Source: Ancylomarina longa (lineage in GTDB: Bacteria; Bacteroidota; Bacteroidia; Bacteroidales; Marinifilaceae). Taken from it: a DNA stretch of 64,000 nucleotides. This document shows positions 8,461-18,307 of the stretch, piece by piece. How positions within the stretch are numbered: position 1 is the stretch's first letter; each line of letters begins with the position of its first letter. A model generated the notes under the pieces. It did no database searches. It worked only from the letters and a program-made list of their open reading frames with translations, and was not told where the DNA came from. The stretch covers positions 62,001 through 126,000 of the forward strand of contig NZ_RJJX01000007.1 in the NCBI RefSeq assembly GCF_003996985.1. The letters are read 5' to 3'. A program made the translations under genes and the position numbers.

Positions 8461-10056
8461 ATGTTTAAAAAAGTACCACATACCTATGTCATTGTATTTG
8501 CCATTGTCGTTTTATCTGCCATCCTAACCTGGGTAATTCCCGGAGGAGAATACCAGCGCACAACGGTAAATGTGAATGGCACCAATCGCGAAGTTATCGT
8601 TCAGGATTCCTACCATCAAATCGAAAGTCAGGGACAAAGCTGGGAGGTATTCTCCTCTTTCTTCAATGGCTTCGTGGATAAGGCCGACATCATCATGTTT
8701 ATCCTGGTAATTGGCGGTGCTTTCTGGATCATGAATGCCAGCAAATCTATCGATGTGGGCATCTACTCCTTTCTAAAATTCACTCAGAAACTGGAGAAGA
8801 ATAAATTCATTCGAAAGATAGGCGTCAATAATATCATTCTAAGTTTAATCATGCTGGTGTTTAGCATCTTTGGTGCCACCTTTGGGATGAGTGAGGAAAC
8901 CATTGCTTTCACCATTATATTTGTGCCGATGGCTATCAAGATGGGCTACGATTCTATTGTCGGTGTAAGCATCTGCTTTGTAGCCGCCGGACTTGGTTTT
9001 GCCGGTGCTTTACTGAATCCTTTCACCATTGGTATTGCACAGGGTTTATCCAATCTTCCGCTGTTCTCGGGTATCGAATATCGCTTATTTTGTTGGGTGG
9101 TAATCAATATTGTCGGCTTTACATTTATCCTTAGGTACGCAGCTAAAGTTCGTAAGAATCCGGAAAAATCATTGGTCTATACCGATGATGATTACTGGAG
9201 AAAGCATCACAATACCGATATGGAGACGATTAAATACTATACTCCTGTCTCGGCATGGGTATGTTATATTATCTTATTGCTTAGCATGATTGCATTCTCC
9301 TTTTACTATCCCGAAAGCACACTTAAAATTGGTAATGCAAAAGACACCTTTCCGGTTATTCCTATCGTTACTGCTTTATTTGCCGTTATGGGAGCCTTAT
9401 CACTACGCAAATCGGTTCATTTCTTTATTCTGAATCTACTATTTTTCACCATCATTTACCTGATTGTTGGCGTAATGGGCTACGACTGGTACATTATGGA
9501 GATTGCAACCCTTTTCTTTGCAATGGGTATATTTTCGGGAATTGCTTTCAACAAGACTGCCAATGAAATTACGCTTTTATTCTTAGATGGAGCCCGGGAT
9601 ATTATGTCGGCGGCTATGATTGTTGGTCTTGCGGGTGGAATCTTAATCGTTCTAAAAGATGGTCATATTATTGATTCCATTCTCTATTACATTTCTCAAT
9701 CGATGAACGATTTTGGCAAAATGGCATCCATCAGTATCATGTACCTCATCCAAAACATCATTAATATCATCATCCCATCTGGCTCGGCTAAGGCTGCACT
9801 AACCATGCCTATGATGTCACAGTTTTCTGATTTAATAGGTGTATCGCGACAAGCTACAGTTATGGCATTTCAATTCGGCGATGGATTCACCAATATGATT
9901 ACCCCAACATCCGGTGTGCTGATTGGTGTTCTGGGAGTTGCGAAAATACCTTACGACAAATGGGTGAAATGGATCGGTGGCTTTATGGTTGTTCTTATCT
10001 TATTAGGACTCCTTCTATTGATTCCAACCGTTACTATGGAGTTGAATGGGTTTTAG
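8461..10056 (+). CDS. YfcC family membrane transporter (anaerobic C4-dicarboxylate/amino acid carrier type)
   Basis: From the ATG at 8461 the protein is 531 aa and begins MFKKVPHTYVIVFAIVVL, the typical YfcC/DcuC-superfamily N-terminus, directly entering the first membrane helix. About twelve hydrophobic segments follow, with the family signatures LTWVIPGGEY and IPSGSAKAALTMP. An alternative ATG at 8422 adds 13 residues; the open frame to 8248 is not needed. YfcC proteins are secondary carriers whose substrates are mostly unproven. Divergence from hutI suggests, by context only, uptake or exchange of histidine or a related amino acid. Confidence 0.85.
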   Translation: MFKKVPHTYVIVFAIVVLSAILTWVIPGGEYQRTTVNVNGTNREVIVQDSYHQIESQGQSWEVFSSFFNGFVDKADIIMFILVIGGAFWIMNASKSIDVGIYSFLKFTQKLEKNKFIRKIGVNNIILSLIMLVFSIFGATFGMSEETIAFTIIFVPMAIKMGYDSIVGVSICFVAAGLGFAGALLNPFTIGIAQGLSNLPLFSGIEYRLFCWVVINIVGFTFILRYAAKVRKNPEKSLVYTDDDYWRKHHNTDMETIKYYTPVSAWVCYIILLLSMIAFSFYYPESTLKIGNAKDTFPVIPIVTALFAVMGALSLRKSVHFFILNLLFFTIIYLIVGVMGYDWYIMEIATLFFAMGIFSGIAFNKTANEITLLFLDGARDIMSAAMIVGLAGGILIVLKDGHIIDSILYYISQSMNDFGKMASISIMYLIQNIINIIIPSGSAKAALTMPMMSQFSDLIGVSRQATVMAFQFGDGFTNMITPTSGVLIGVLGVAKIPYDKWVKWIGGFMVVLILLGLLLLIPTVTMELNGF

Positions 10057-10088
10057 GAGAAAAGATATCACTATTCTAAGATTAAAGA

Positions 10089-10116
10089 AACCGTCTCAAA
10101 ATGAATTGAGACGGTT
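10089..10116. terminator. Hairpin between convergent genes
   Basis: A perfect 10-bp stem (aaccgtctca / tgagacggtt) sits between the transporter and the convergent lipoprotein gene. T-runs on either side are weak, but it probably ends transcription from both. Confidence 0.55.
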
Positions 10117-10155
10117 CAGTAAAATTAATATCAAATATTTTTAAATCTATTTTGA

Positions 10156-10965
10156 CTAATTTCTTGTAAAAAGAAAATTATAGGTTCCAAAGGATCCTTC
10201 GTCAACAGTAATTTTAAATTGCATCTCAAAAGAACCATCACAAGATTTATATAATCCTCCTCCCGGGCCATAATAATAATTGGTATAAGACCCCCAAGGC
10301 GCACTTGATCCGAGAACGGATTTAACTACGTTTACCTTAAAGGAATTTGGATCAATATTTAATTCCAATAAATTGTTATTAGGTGCCCCACCTTCCATTT
10401 CAAAGATACCTGCCACAAAAATCTTAAATGGATCTGAAGGATCAGCAGTAAATGTAACATCACCAGCCACTTCCCAGTCATCAGATACAACATGATAACT
10501 ACCTACCGACAAAGCAGGATCAAACTCACAAGTCACAAAAACATTCAATGCCGCAGTGGATCTTGAAGAAATTCCATTGGCAGTTGTAACCACATGAAAT
10601 AAAAATGAATCATTTACTTTGACATCATTTTCAGAAATTCCTAATGCCTGTATCACATCCAAAGCTTGTAAGGTAATAGTTACCGGGAAAGAAGAAATTT
10701 CCTGTACAACAGCATTCTTTCCCTTATAAGTTACTTGTACTTCTGCAGCATCTACACTTTCCCCTTCAGGTAAATCAACGACAAATTCAACATATGAATT
10801 TGCCAGATCAGAGGTGTAAAAGGCAGGATTTACATCAGTTACAACAGGAATAATAGCTAAACCTCTCGATCCAACCAAATTCTCATTTGTATCATCGCAA
10901 GCACCAAAAAAAAGTCCAAGAATGATGATAACACTTAATATTTTATATTTTTTCATAGTATTCAT
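10156..10965 (-). CDS. Lipoprotein of a Sus-type operon
   Basis: A 269-aa protein with a lipoprotein signal peptide ending in LFFGAC (Cys near residue 23), so it is probably anchored in the outer membrane. The mature part shows beta-rich, Ig-like stretches. It is the last gene of the SusC/SusD unit, 20 bp after susD. By position it is expected to be an accessory surface lipoprotein that helps bind the substrate. I do not recognise a named family, and no enzymatic motif is visible. The start could be M1 or M4 (MKKYKI). Confidence 0.75.
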   Translation of the reverse strand: MNTMKKYKILSVIIILGLFFGACDDTNENLVGSRGLAIIPVVTDVNPAFYTSDLANSYVEFVVDLPEGESVDAAEVQVTYKGKNAVVQEISSFPVTITLQALDVIQALGISENDVKVNDSFLFHVVTTANGISSRSTAALNVFVTCEFDPALSVGSYHVVSDDWEVAGDVTFTADPSDPFKIFVAGIFEMEGGAPNNNLLELNIDPNSFKVNVVKSVLGSSAPWGSYTNYYYGPGGGLYKSCDGSFEMQFKITVDEGSFGTYNFLFTRN

Positions 10966-10985
10966 TTTTCATTATAAATATAAGA

Positions 10986-12452
10986 CTATCGTGAACCACC
11001 TGCCCACCATACATTCTCAGTATATACATAACTTCCATCACCATAAGCTTCGCGAACATTAACGTTAGTAGTTACATCTTCGGAACCATAAGAAAAGCGC
11101 AATGGAAATTTAGAGGTATTTAACGGATTATCCAATTGTATAAAATCCTCGCCCATTGCTTTAAGTCTTCTAATATCATCAAAAGTTTCAATCGATTCTT
11201 CCTCAAAAAAAGCAATATACTTTTGTACCATAATCTCTTTTAAGGTTGCATTTTGATCTGTCAAGCCTGGCGCAATTTCAGTATTATAATAGGTTTCAGC
11301 ATCAGTGGCAGAAATTCCAATATTCACTTTACCACAAGCTGCTACAATTGCATTCTCTAAAGCTATTTTAGCATTTACCAGATCATTTTTTCTTGCATAA
11401 GCTTCCGCTTTTAAAAACTCGATCTCATGATAACTCATTAAATAGGTTGGTGCGGTTATAGAACTAATTGCAGAAATTCCATATAAACCTTGTGTTTGGT
11501 TTGGAGCACCATTAGGAGCAAAAGTTAGGTCGCCACCATCTGTATATGGTTTGAAAAATACTGCATCTCGTGGGTCATTCCTGGAAACTAATTTATTATG
11601 AAAACTTGTACTTGCTCCGAAATAATCCCTATCCAAAAAGAACTGCTCAAACGGGCTCTTTGATGATGTTCCATTATATTCAAACTGACATTGTTCATCA
11701 GCACTAGTAAAGGAATTATTTGCAAACGTAATTACATCATCATAATTTGGAGATCTCAAAGATAATCTCATTGTGTATCTCGCTTTTAAACCATAAGCAA
11801 ATTTTATCCATTTAGCAATACTGGCTTCATCTCCTCCATATATAAAGTCCTGAGTTCCCAAAGCTGGGAAATTGGATTCCTTCGACAAATTAGCTATTGC
11901 ATCATCTAAAAATTGAAAAATAACAGTATAAATAGATTCTTGCGTATCTAATTTAGGAGTAAATATAACCCCTGGCTGCAAAGCTTCAGTCCACGGTACA
12001 TCCCCCATCATATCAGTTAAAATCGCCAAATTATAAGCTGATAATATTTGAGCAATTCCAAGTGTATGATAATTACCATCCTCATCACCTCCTTCACTAG
12101 TTTTAGTTATAATGTCATTAAGATTCAAGAGATTTTGGTACAATGAATTCCAAGAATTATTATACGTAGTACTACTAGTTGGTTCGTTAGATCTAATTTC
12201 AGCATTATACATTTGATTAAACACACCCACGTTATGCTCTACATAACATGATGAATAAAACGCTAAATCACTACCAGTAACACTAAATGCAGAACTAGTC
12301 ATCACATCTGTGATAATTAAGTTAGATGCCATATTTGCAGGGTCATTCACATCCTCATTGATATTATCCATCAAATCTTCAGAACACGAGCTAACTAAAA
12401 TAGCAAAAAGGGCAATCGTAATACTATAAATATATTTTTTCATATTATTCAT
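10986..12452 (-). CDS. SusD/RagB family nutrient-binding outer membrane lipoprotein
   Basis: About 488 aa from the ATG at 12452 (MNNMKKYIYSITIALF), with a lipobox ILVSSCSED. The body is helical with the TPR-like SusD features: SSCYVEHN, YNLAILTDMMGDVPWTEA, KLDTQESIYTVIFQFLDDAI, and MSYHEIEFLKAEAYAR near the C-terminal third. It resembles the SusD-like group that accompanies peptide- or amino-acid-related SusC proteins more than starch SusD. A longer frame reaching 12476 overlaps the end of susC. It forms a surface pair with the TonB-dependent transporter encoded just upstream. Confidence 0.92.
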   Translation of the reverse strand: MNNMKKYIYSITIALFAILVSSCSEDLMDNINEDVNDPANMASNLIITDVMTSSAFSVTGSDLAFYSSCYVEHNVGVFNQMYNAEIRSNEPTSSTTYNNSWNSLYQNLLNLNDIITKTSEGGDEDGNYHTLGIAQILSAYNLAILTDMMGDVPWTEALQPGVIFTPKLDTQESIYTVIFQFLDDAIANLSKESNFPALGTQDFIYGGDEASIAKWIKFAYGLKARYTMRLSLRSPNYDDVITFANNSFTSADEQCQFEYNGTSSKSPFEQFFLDRDYFGASTSFHNKLVSRNDPRDAVFFKPYTDGGDLTFAPNGAPNQTQGLYGISAISSITAPTYLMSYHEIEFLKAEAYARKNDLVNAKIALENAIVAACGKVNIGISATDAETYYNTEIAPGLTDQNATLKEIMVQKYIAFFEEESIETFDDIRRLKAMGEDFIQLDNPLNTSKFPLRFSYGSEDVTTNVNVREAYGDGSYVYTENVWWAGGSR

Positions 12453-12462
12453 CCTTTTAAAA

Positions 12463-15400
12463 TTAGAATTTAACATCTATACTAAATCCATAACTTGTTG
12501 CCTGTGGTAATGAAAATCTCTCAAACCCACCAGCCATGTTATTATTTCCTTGTGATGATTCAGGATCAAAATTATCAAGTTCTGTCCATAATAAAATATT
12601 TCTAGCAAAGGTCGAGATTGATAAATCAACTTTAGGAATCATACCTTTAGGAAAATTATATTTCAGTGTTATCTCTCGAAGTTTAATAAATGAATTTCCA
12701 TGTATATAGTATTCATCAATATTAGTTAGCACATCTGAATAAAGTGTTTGATAAGCACCTGAATCATCAGCACCTCCACGAGCGATATCATTTCTAGATC
12801 CATCTGACTTATATCCATCAAAAATGAAAGTAGACTCACGATCTTCAGTTCTCTTTGACATACCATACAAGTCTAACAAACCATTCGATCCAGAATACAT
12901 TTGTCCACCACTCTTCCATTCGAAAGTAGCACCTAATGACCAATTCTTATAAATGAAATTACTAGAACCTCCAATAATGAAGTCTGGAGAAACAGAACCA
13001 ATTACTCCTGGCTCACCTGCCATTGGCATACCGTAATCAGAAGCATTAGGATCCTCATTAACTAAAATATGTCCACTTTCATCTTTTTTATATTGCGAAC
13101 CATATATAACAGGATATGTATCCCCAATACCAGCCCTAACCTGTGGTGTCGTAAATCCTCCTAAGAAAATACTTTCAACACCTGGAGATAACTTATCTAC
13201 AACATTCTCAATTTTGGAATAGTTCACACTCACATCCCAGGTAAAATCCTTAGTTTTAATAGGAGTAACGTACAATACAACCTCATGTCCATTTGTGTGA
13301 ACTTCACCACCATTCATTACTAAACTACTTGCTCCTGTTGATCCAGCCAAAGGAACTGAGAAAATTTGATCCACTACATTTTGTCTGGAATACGTATAAT
13401 CAACACCAATGCGGTTATGTGCAAATTTCAAATTAACCCCAACCTCATACGATTTTGTATTCTGAGGTTTTAATGCAGGATCATATAATACATTATTTGG
13501 GATATAGGAATTTACTCCTTCAAGAGGATAGGTAATCGGCTCATCTGTCCAGAAACCACCACCATAATTCGGTTTTGTATAAAAATTCTCCAAAAATGTT
13601 CCAGCTTGTCCAACTTCCGCATAAGATCCTCTAATTTTTGCAAATGTTATCCAATTAACATTTTTTACAAAATCCAACTCTGAAGCTACAAACCCTAATG
13701 ACACAGAAGGATAAAAGAAAGAACGATTATTTCTAGGCATAGATGATGCAACATCGTTACGACCGGTCATGTTTAGATATAACATACTTTTCCATGATAA
13801 TGAAAGGCTAGCAAAAACCCCAACCGTACGATCCTTAAACTGTGCTTCGGTAGCAGTTACTGTGTTTGCATTATCAATATGATTCCATCCTCCAAAATTA
13901 AATTCCTGTCCGAATTCATCATATGTTTTAGTTCTGGTATGATTCAATTCATTACCAAGAATAAGATTTAAATGAAGATCATCGTTAATATTCCAATCAA
14001 AGTTGGCCGTCAATAATGAATTATAAGTCATATCAGTGACTCCATAATTATCAATAGATCCTTTTTTTCCTTTACTACCAAATCCGAAAATATCCTGATA
14101 ATGGGTAGTATAAGTATCAATACCCAATTGATATTTAACGGTTAAATCCATATTTGCAGTTAAAGGGGTTGCAAACTCAACATAACCATTACCAAAAAAA
14201 CGATTTGTTTCCTCGTTAAACACATTATTATCTTGAATCCAATAAGGATTATCAAAAGTTAATGACCTGTAATATATTTGAGTATATGGATCACCTGGAA
14301 TATAATTCGGATATCCTTTTAAATTATAGCTACTAGGTGCTGACAATACTCCCGCCAAAGAAGCATCATTTGCTCCAGATAGCTTATCAATTACTGTTTT
14401 GGCGTAATTCGTAGAAAATCCAACTTTAAAATGTTCATTTAATTTACGTTCTGCAGCGGCTTTCGCATTCCACCGTTTCATTCCCGTATTTAATGCTATC
14501 CCATCCTGATCAGTATAACCAATTCCAACTGAAAAATTGCCATGTTCAGTACCTTGGCTTAAATTGATACCTGTTGTAGATGTATATCCTGTTTGATAAT
14601 AATCATCCCAGTTATTATACACCTGAGGCTTCACCCATGGATCTAATCCCGCATCTTCAAGTTGTGGAACATTGTACATTCCTTCATGTCCATTTGCATT
14701 ACCACCATATGTAGGATCATCAGGTAAATCAGAAATTTTTGCACCCCATGATAAAGATGTCCTGGGATTATATACACCTGAATTTCCCTGCGACCAAATT
14801 GTTTGATAATCCGGAGTTCTGGAAACAACATCAAAACTTGTAGTTTGATTAATAGATACAATTGGTTTTCCATTAACCCCTCCTTTTCCACTTTTAGTCG
14901 TTATAATTACAACTCCATTGGAGGCCCGCAATCCATATAGAGCTGCTGCTGCTTGACCTTTTAATACATTAATACTTTCAATATCATTTGGATTTAAGTC
15001 TAATGCTCTATTAGAAATATCAGCACCTGTAACACTATTACCTGTACTAAAGGCAGCAGTACTCGCAATTGGCATACCATCTACAACATACAAAGGCGTA
15101 TTATTTCCAGTAAAAGACCTCGACCCTCTAATTATAATTTGCGAAGAAGCCCCAGGCATACCACTTGACATTTTAATATCAACACCAGCAACTTTCCCCT
15201 GAAGAGCTTTAGCCAAATCTGGAGTACCTGTTTTCTTTAAATCTTCAGATTTCACCTCTTGCACAGAATAACCTAAAGCTTTTTTCTCCCTCTTTATTCC
15301 CAGTGCAGTTACAACAACCTCATCCATCCCAATGGATTCCGTTTTCAGAACAACATTGATTTGATTATTATTTCCAACCACAATTTCTTGTGTTACCATC

Positions 15401-15627
15401 CCAACAAAACTATACACTAGAATGTCTTTTGGATTGGCATTAATAACATATTTACCATTTAAATCAGAACTTGTTCCAGAAGTTGTCCCCTTAACAACAA
15501 TGGAAACTCCAGGAATGCCTAAGCCATCATCAGCACTAGTAACTGTTCCTGTAATTTCTCTTGTTTGTGCAGTAACCATTTGAAAAGTCAACATTAAAAC
15601 ACAAACAATAAATGTCAGTTTTTTCAT
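12463..15627 (-). CDS. SusC/RagA family TonB-linked outer membrane transporter
   Basis: A 1054-aa receptor. A signal peptide (MKKLTFIVCVLMLTF, cut near VTAQ) is followed by a carboxypeptidase-D-regulatory-like domain (REITGTVTSADDGLGIPGVS, about 23-100), the SusC box GMDEVVVTALGIKREKKALGY, a plug domain with LYGLRASNGVVIITTKSGK, and a C-terminal beta-barrel ending in the aromatic-rich SYGFSIDVKF. With SusD and the third lipoprotein it makes an outer membrane import complex. No carbohydrate-active enzyme gene is near, so the substrate cannot be read from context; a peptide or another non-sugar ligand is possible. Confidence 0.96.
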   Translation of the reverse strand: MKKLTFIVCVLMLTFQMVTAQTREITGTVTSADDGLGIPGVSIVVKGTTSGTSSDLNGKYVINANPKDILVYSFVGMVTQEIVVGNNNQINVVLKTESIGMDEVVVTALGIKREKKALGYSVQEVKSEDLKKTGTPDLAKALQGKVAGVDIKMSSGMPGASSQIIIRGSRSFTGNNTPLYVVDGMPIASTAAFSTGNSVTGADISNRALDLNPNDIESINVLKGQAAAALYGLRASNGVVIITTKSGKGGVNGKPIVSINQTTSFDVVSRTPDYQTIWSQGNSGVYNPRTSLSWGAKISDLPDDPTYGGNANGHEGMYNVPQLEDAGLDPWVKPQVYNNWDDYYQTGYTSTTGINLSQGTEHGNFSVGIGYTDQDGIALNTGMKRWNAKAAAERKLNEHFKVGFSTNYAKTVIDKLSGANDASLAGVLSAPSSYNLKGYPNYIPGDPYTQIYYRSLTFDNPYWIQDNNVFNEETNRFFGNGYVEFATPLTANMDLTVKYQLGIDTYTTHYQDIFGFGSKGKKGSIDNYGVTDMTYNSLLTANFDWNINDDLHLNLILGNELNHTRTKTYDEFGQEFNFGGWNHIDNANTVTATEAQFKDRTVGVFASLSLSWKSMLYLNMTGRNDVASSMPRNNRSFFYPSVSLGFVASELDFVKNVNWITFAKIRGSYAEVGQAGTFLENFYTKPNYGGGFWTDEPITYPLEGVNSYIPNNVLYDPALKPQNTKSYEVGVNLKFAHNRIGVDYTYSRQNVVDQIFSVPLAGSTGASSLVMNGGEVHTNGHEVVLYVTPIKTKDFTWDVSVNYSKIENVVDKLSPGVESIFLGGFTTPQVRAGIGDTYPVIYGSQYKKDESGHILVNEDPNASDYGMPMAGEPGVIGSVSPDFIIGGSSNFIYKNWSLGATFEWKSGGQMYSGSNGLLDLYGMSKRTEDRESTFIFDGYKSDGSRNDIARGGADDSGAYQTLYSDVLTNIDEYYIHGNSFIKLREITLKYNFPKGMIPKVDLSISTFARNILLWTELDNFDPESSQGNNNMAGGFERFSLPQATSYGFSIDVKF

Positions 15628-16005
15628 AGATAAAATTTTTAGTTAGTAAAAATTACTGTGGTTAATGTTAAGCAAATTAACAATTTTTAACTTTTTACAA
15701 AAATTTTTTATTCTATTCAATAAATTAAACACTACACACTTACTTGCATTTTAACGATTCGCTAGCCACCTATAATAATTTTCACAAAAAAAACATTACT
15801 ATTTCACTCTCAAAACTATACTACAACTTATTGTACAATTACCAGTAATTCTGGTATGTTCACTACTAATCCACATTAATTTAGCATTAGAGATAGAAAT
15901 GTTTGTTTAATAAAATTCAAACAGAATTAATTTCGAGTTTTTATACTCCTAAAATTTTTAAATTTATTGATGGTTACTATTTTTGATCAGTTTTAGAGTA
16001 CAAAA
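15628..16005. other. Intergenic region upstream of susC
   Basis: About 380 bp of AT-rich DNA between the susC start and the terminator of the small ferredoxin gene. It should hold the susC promoter. I see no perfect TAnnTTTG on the minus strand, no riboswitch-like structure and no small gene. Confidence 0.5.
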
Positions 16006-16035
16006 AAGAGGATGTTCTTCAAAAAACATCCTCTT
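16006..16035 (-). terminator. Terminator after the small ferredoxin gene
   Basis: Stem aagaggatgtt / aacatcctctt with an eight-base loop, 18 bp past the ferredoxin stop. The plus-strand A-run at 16002-16007 gives the minus-strand T-run. Confidence 0.8.
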
Positions 16036-16053
16036 ATAAAAGTTAAATGATAC

Positions 16054-16224
16054 CTATTCCTCCTCAGAAATTGCCTCAACCGGACAAACTTCTGCACAAG
16101 CACCACAATCAATACAAGTATCTGCATCAATTACATATATATCCCCTTCGGATATTGCATCCACTGGACATTCATTCATGCAAGAACCACATGCAGTACA
16201 ATTATCAGAAATAACATGAGCCAT
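16054..16224 (-). CDS. Small 2[4Fe-4S] ferredoxin (56 aa)
   Basis: ATG at 16224 and TAG at 16054-16056 give a 56-aa protein starting MAHVISDNCTACGSCMNECP. It holds two CX2CX2CX3CP motifs (CTACGSCMNECP and CIDCGACAEVCP) separated by about 18 residues and ends in EAISEEE, a clostridial-type bacterial ferredoxin. It is a monocistronic gene with its own terminator. As a soluble low-potential electron carrier it is a natural partner of the 2-oxoacid:ferredoxin oxidoreductase and the HydABC hydrogenase elsewhere in the window; this pairing is inference. Confidence 0.95.
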   Translation of the reverse strand: MAHVISDNCTACGSCMNECPVDAISEGDIYVIDADTCIDCGACAEVCPVEAISEEE

Positions 16225-16415
16225 GATTTTCAATTTTAATTAATACTAGAATAAAATATTTTAATAGCTTGATATTAAAAATACAACACAGTAATTTTGA
16301 ATACAAGATACAAATATCGTAAAATGTTATTTAGAATTATTCCAAATTAATGTTTATATTTATCAAATAATTAAAAGAGTGTTTATAATCACAAAAAATA
16401 ACTACACCTAACTAT

Positions 16416-17234
16416 ATGGAATTTGAGACTAATACGATATTAATAGCATTTGGAATGACTTTATTTGCTGGACTTGCTACTGGTATTGGAAGTGCCATCG
16501 CATTCTTTGCCAAGCGTACTAACACTAAATTTTTAGCATTATCACTTGGTTTCTCGGCAGGAGTTATGATATACGTCTCTTTAGTTGAGATTTTTCAGAA
16601 AGCCAAAGAAGCCTTAATAACGGATCATGGAAATATAGCAGGTACCTGGTACACTGTCCTCTCTTTTTTTGGTGGAATCCTACTTATCGCGATTATTGAC
16701 AAGTTGATCCCTTCCTTTGAAAACCCACACGAAATAAGAAAAATTGAAGACTTAAAAGAATCCAAGCCCGTAGATAAAAAATTAATGCGAATGGGAATTT
16801 TTTCGGCACTGGCAATCGCAATTCACAATTTCCCGGAAGGTTTAGCTACTTTTGCCGCAGCCCTTGCCGATCCAACAATAGCCATCCCAATTGCTGTTGC
16901 AATAGCTATTCACAATATCCCCGAAGGCATTGCCGTATCAGTTCCTATTTATTATGCCACGGGAAACAAAAAGAAAGCCTTTTTCCTCTCTTTTTTATCT
17001 GGTTTAGCAGAACCAGTTGGAGCTTTAATCGGTTTTATTCTAATTTATACGGTATTGGGATTAAACAATACTGTTTTTGGCGTATTGTTTGGTGGTGTAG
17101 CAGGAATTATGGTTTTTATCTCGCTTGACGAACTTTTACCAACTGCTGAAGAATACGGTGAACATCATATCGCTATTTACGGCTTAATCGGAGGAATGGC
17201 TGTAATGGCTGTAAGTCTACTTCTCTTTTTATAA
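16416..17234 (+). CDS. zupT: ZIP family zinc transporter ZupT
   Basis: A 272-aa membrane protein with eight predicted helices. The paired ZIP metal-site motifs are clear: [10 protein letters not shown] near residue 138 and [10 protein letters not shown] near 167. The start [25 protein letters not shown] is typical for ZupT. It imports zinc, and often iron or manganese, across the inner membrane. It stands alone and converges on the endonuclease III gene with 13 bp between stops. Confidence 0.94.
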   Translation: MEFETNTILIAFGMTLFAGLATGIGSAIAFFAKRTNTKFLALSLGFSAGVMIYVSLVEIFQKAKEALITDHGNIAGTWYTVLSFFGGILLIAIIDKLIPSFENPHEIRKIEDLKESKPVDKKLMRMGIFSALAIAIHNFPEGLATFAAALADPTIAIPIAVAIAIHNIPEGIAVSVPIYYATGNKKKAFFLSFLSGLAEPVGALIGFILIYTVLGLNNTVFGVLFGGVAGIMVFISLDELLPTAEEYGEHHIAIYGLIGGMAVMAVSLLLFL

Positions 17235-17247
17235 AAGTTAAAGAGCC

Positions 17248-17913
17248 TCAGATCGAGGCTTCCTCTCCCTTCTTTGCTTTGCGAGAAAAGTATTTACATA
17301 ATTCCTTTAATCCACAATCAGCACATTTAGGTTTTCTTGCAATACAAACATACCTTCCATGCAAAATCAACCAATGATGCGCTGTGGCAATTAATTCACG
17401 AGGTATATATTTCACCAATTGCTTTTCAGTTTCAAGCGGAGTTTTTGAATTCGTGGTAAGTCCTAAACGATCCGAAACTCTAAAAACATGCGTATCTACT
17501 GCCATTGCCGGCTTATTATAAACCACAGATGCAATTACATTTGCTGTTTTTCTACCCACTCCTGGTAATTTTTGCAATTCTTTTACATCGTCAGGAACAA
17601 TTTCTTTAAATTCATTAACAAGCATAATAGCCATACCCAATAAATGCTTGGCCTTATTATTTGGATAGGAACAGGAACTAATCAATTCAAATATCTCCTC
17701 CTGTGTTGCATGAGAAAGTTCAAAAGCCGACGGATATTTTTCAAATAGATAAGGCGTTATTTGATTTACTCTTTTATCGGTACATTGAGCGGATAATATA
17801 ACCGCCACAAGTAATTCATATGGATTGTCATATTTTAACTCCGTTTCCGCAATGGGCATATTCTCCTGAAACCATGCTACTACTTTTTCAAATCTTTCCT
17901 TCTTTCGCATCAT
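17248..17913 (-). CDS. nth: Endonuclease III (DNA glycosylase/AP lyase)
   Basis: A 221-aa base-excision repair enzyme for oxidised pyrimidines. It shows the helix-hairpin-helix LPGVGRKTANV with its catalytic lysine, the catalytic aspartate in AVDTHVFRVSDRLGL, and the C-terminal CX6CX2CX5C iron-sulfur loop (CIARKPKCADCGLKELC). Length and order match E. coli Nth. The start is M1 or M2 (adjacent ATGs). A short hairpin (17244-17260) overlaps its last codons, in the convergent gap with zupT. Confidence 0.96.
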   Translation of the reverse strand: MMRKKERFEKVVAWFQENMPIAETELKYDNPYELLVAVILSAQCTDKRVNQITPYLFEKYPSAFELSHATQEEIFELISSCSYPNNKAKHLLGMAIMLVNEFKEIVPDDVKELQKLPGVGRKTANVIASVVYNKPAMAVDTHVFRVSDRLGLTTNSKTPLETEKQLVKYIPRELIATAHHWLILHGRYVCIARKPKCADCGLKELCKYFSRKAKKGEEASI

Positions 17914-18307
17914 AATGAACTAATCAGTTTTTGATTACTTTTTCACACGAAAATAGATATTCTTCTTAAAGAACACAATTTGTCATTTTAATGTTTTGAA
18001 TCAATTTAAATCCATACAGTTAACAAATGAATTTCAGGATGAATTAATAATGGATGTCTCATCTATAAAAAAACACTTCAATCCATAAAAATAATTCTAT
18101 TTGAAATCCCCCATTCCTATTGCCTTTCAATGTAACAACTACATAATAGTCATTTTTTTTAAATAAAATATTTGATATTTCTGATAAAATTAAATTATAT
18201 TTACAACTGACTAGAAATTGAAAACAGATTATTTCAACACTTAGTAGTTGCATTTTCAGTTTTAAAAACTACAACACCCATTCTTATTTTACTTGAAAAA
18301 TTTACTT
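17914..18307. other. AT-rich intergenic region before the C1 peptidase
   Basis: About 390 bp between divergent genes. Apart from the candidate promoter at 18171-18203 I see nothing. A 64-codon minus-strand frame inside it has no recognisable features. Confidence 0.5.
18171..18203 (+). promoter_or_regulatory. Candidate Bacteroidota promoter for the C1 peptidase gene
   Basis: TTTG at 18171-18174, 21 bases, then TATATTTA at 18196-18203, one base off the TAnnTTTG consensus for the primary sigma factor of this phylum. It would give a leader of about 100 bases before the ATG at 18308. Confidence 0.4.

Noticed and set aside
17241-17262. Hairpin agcctc/gaggct between zupT and nth as a terminator
   Set aside because: A stem of only six bases that overlaps the nth coding end, without a proper T-run; too weak to list.
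18059-18253. 64-codon minus-strand open frame
   Set aside because: AT-rich, with no domain, neighbour or start signal, and it overlaps the candidate promoter of the C1 peptidase.
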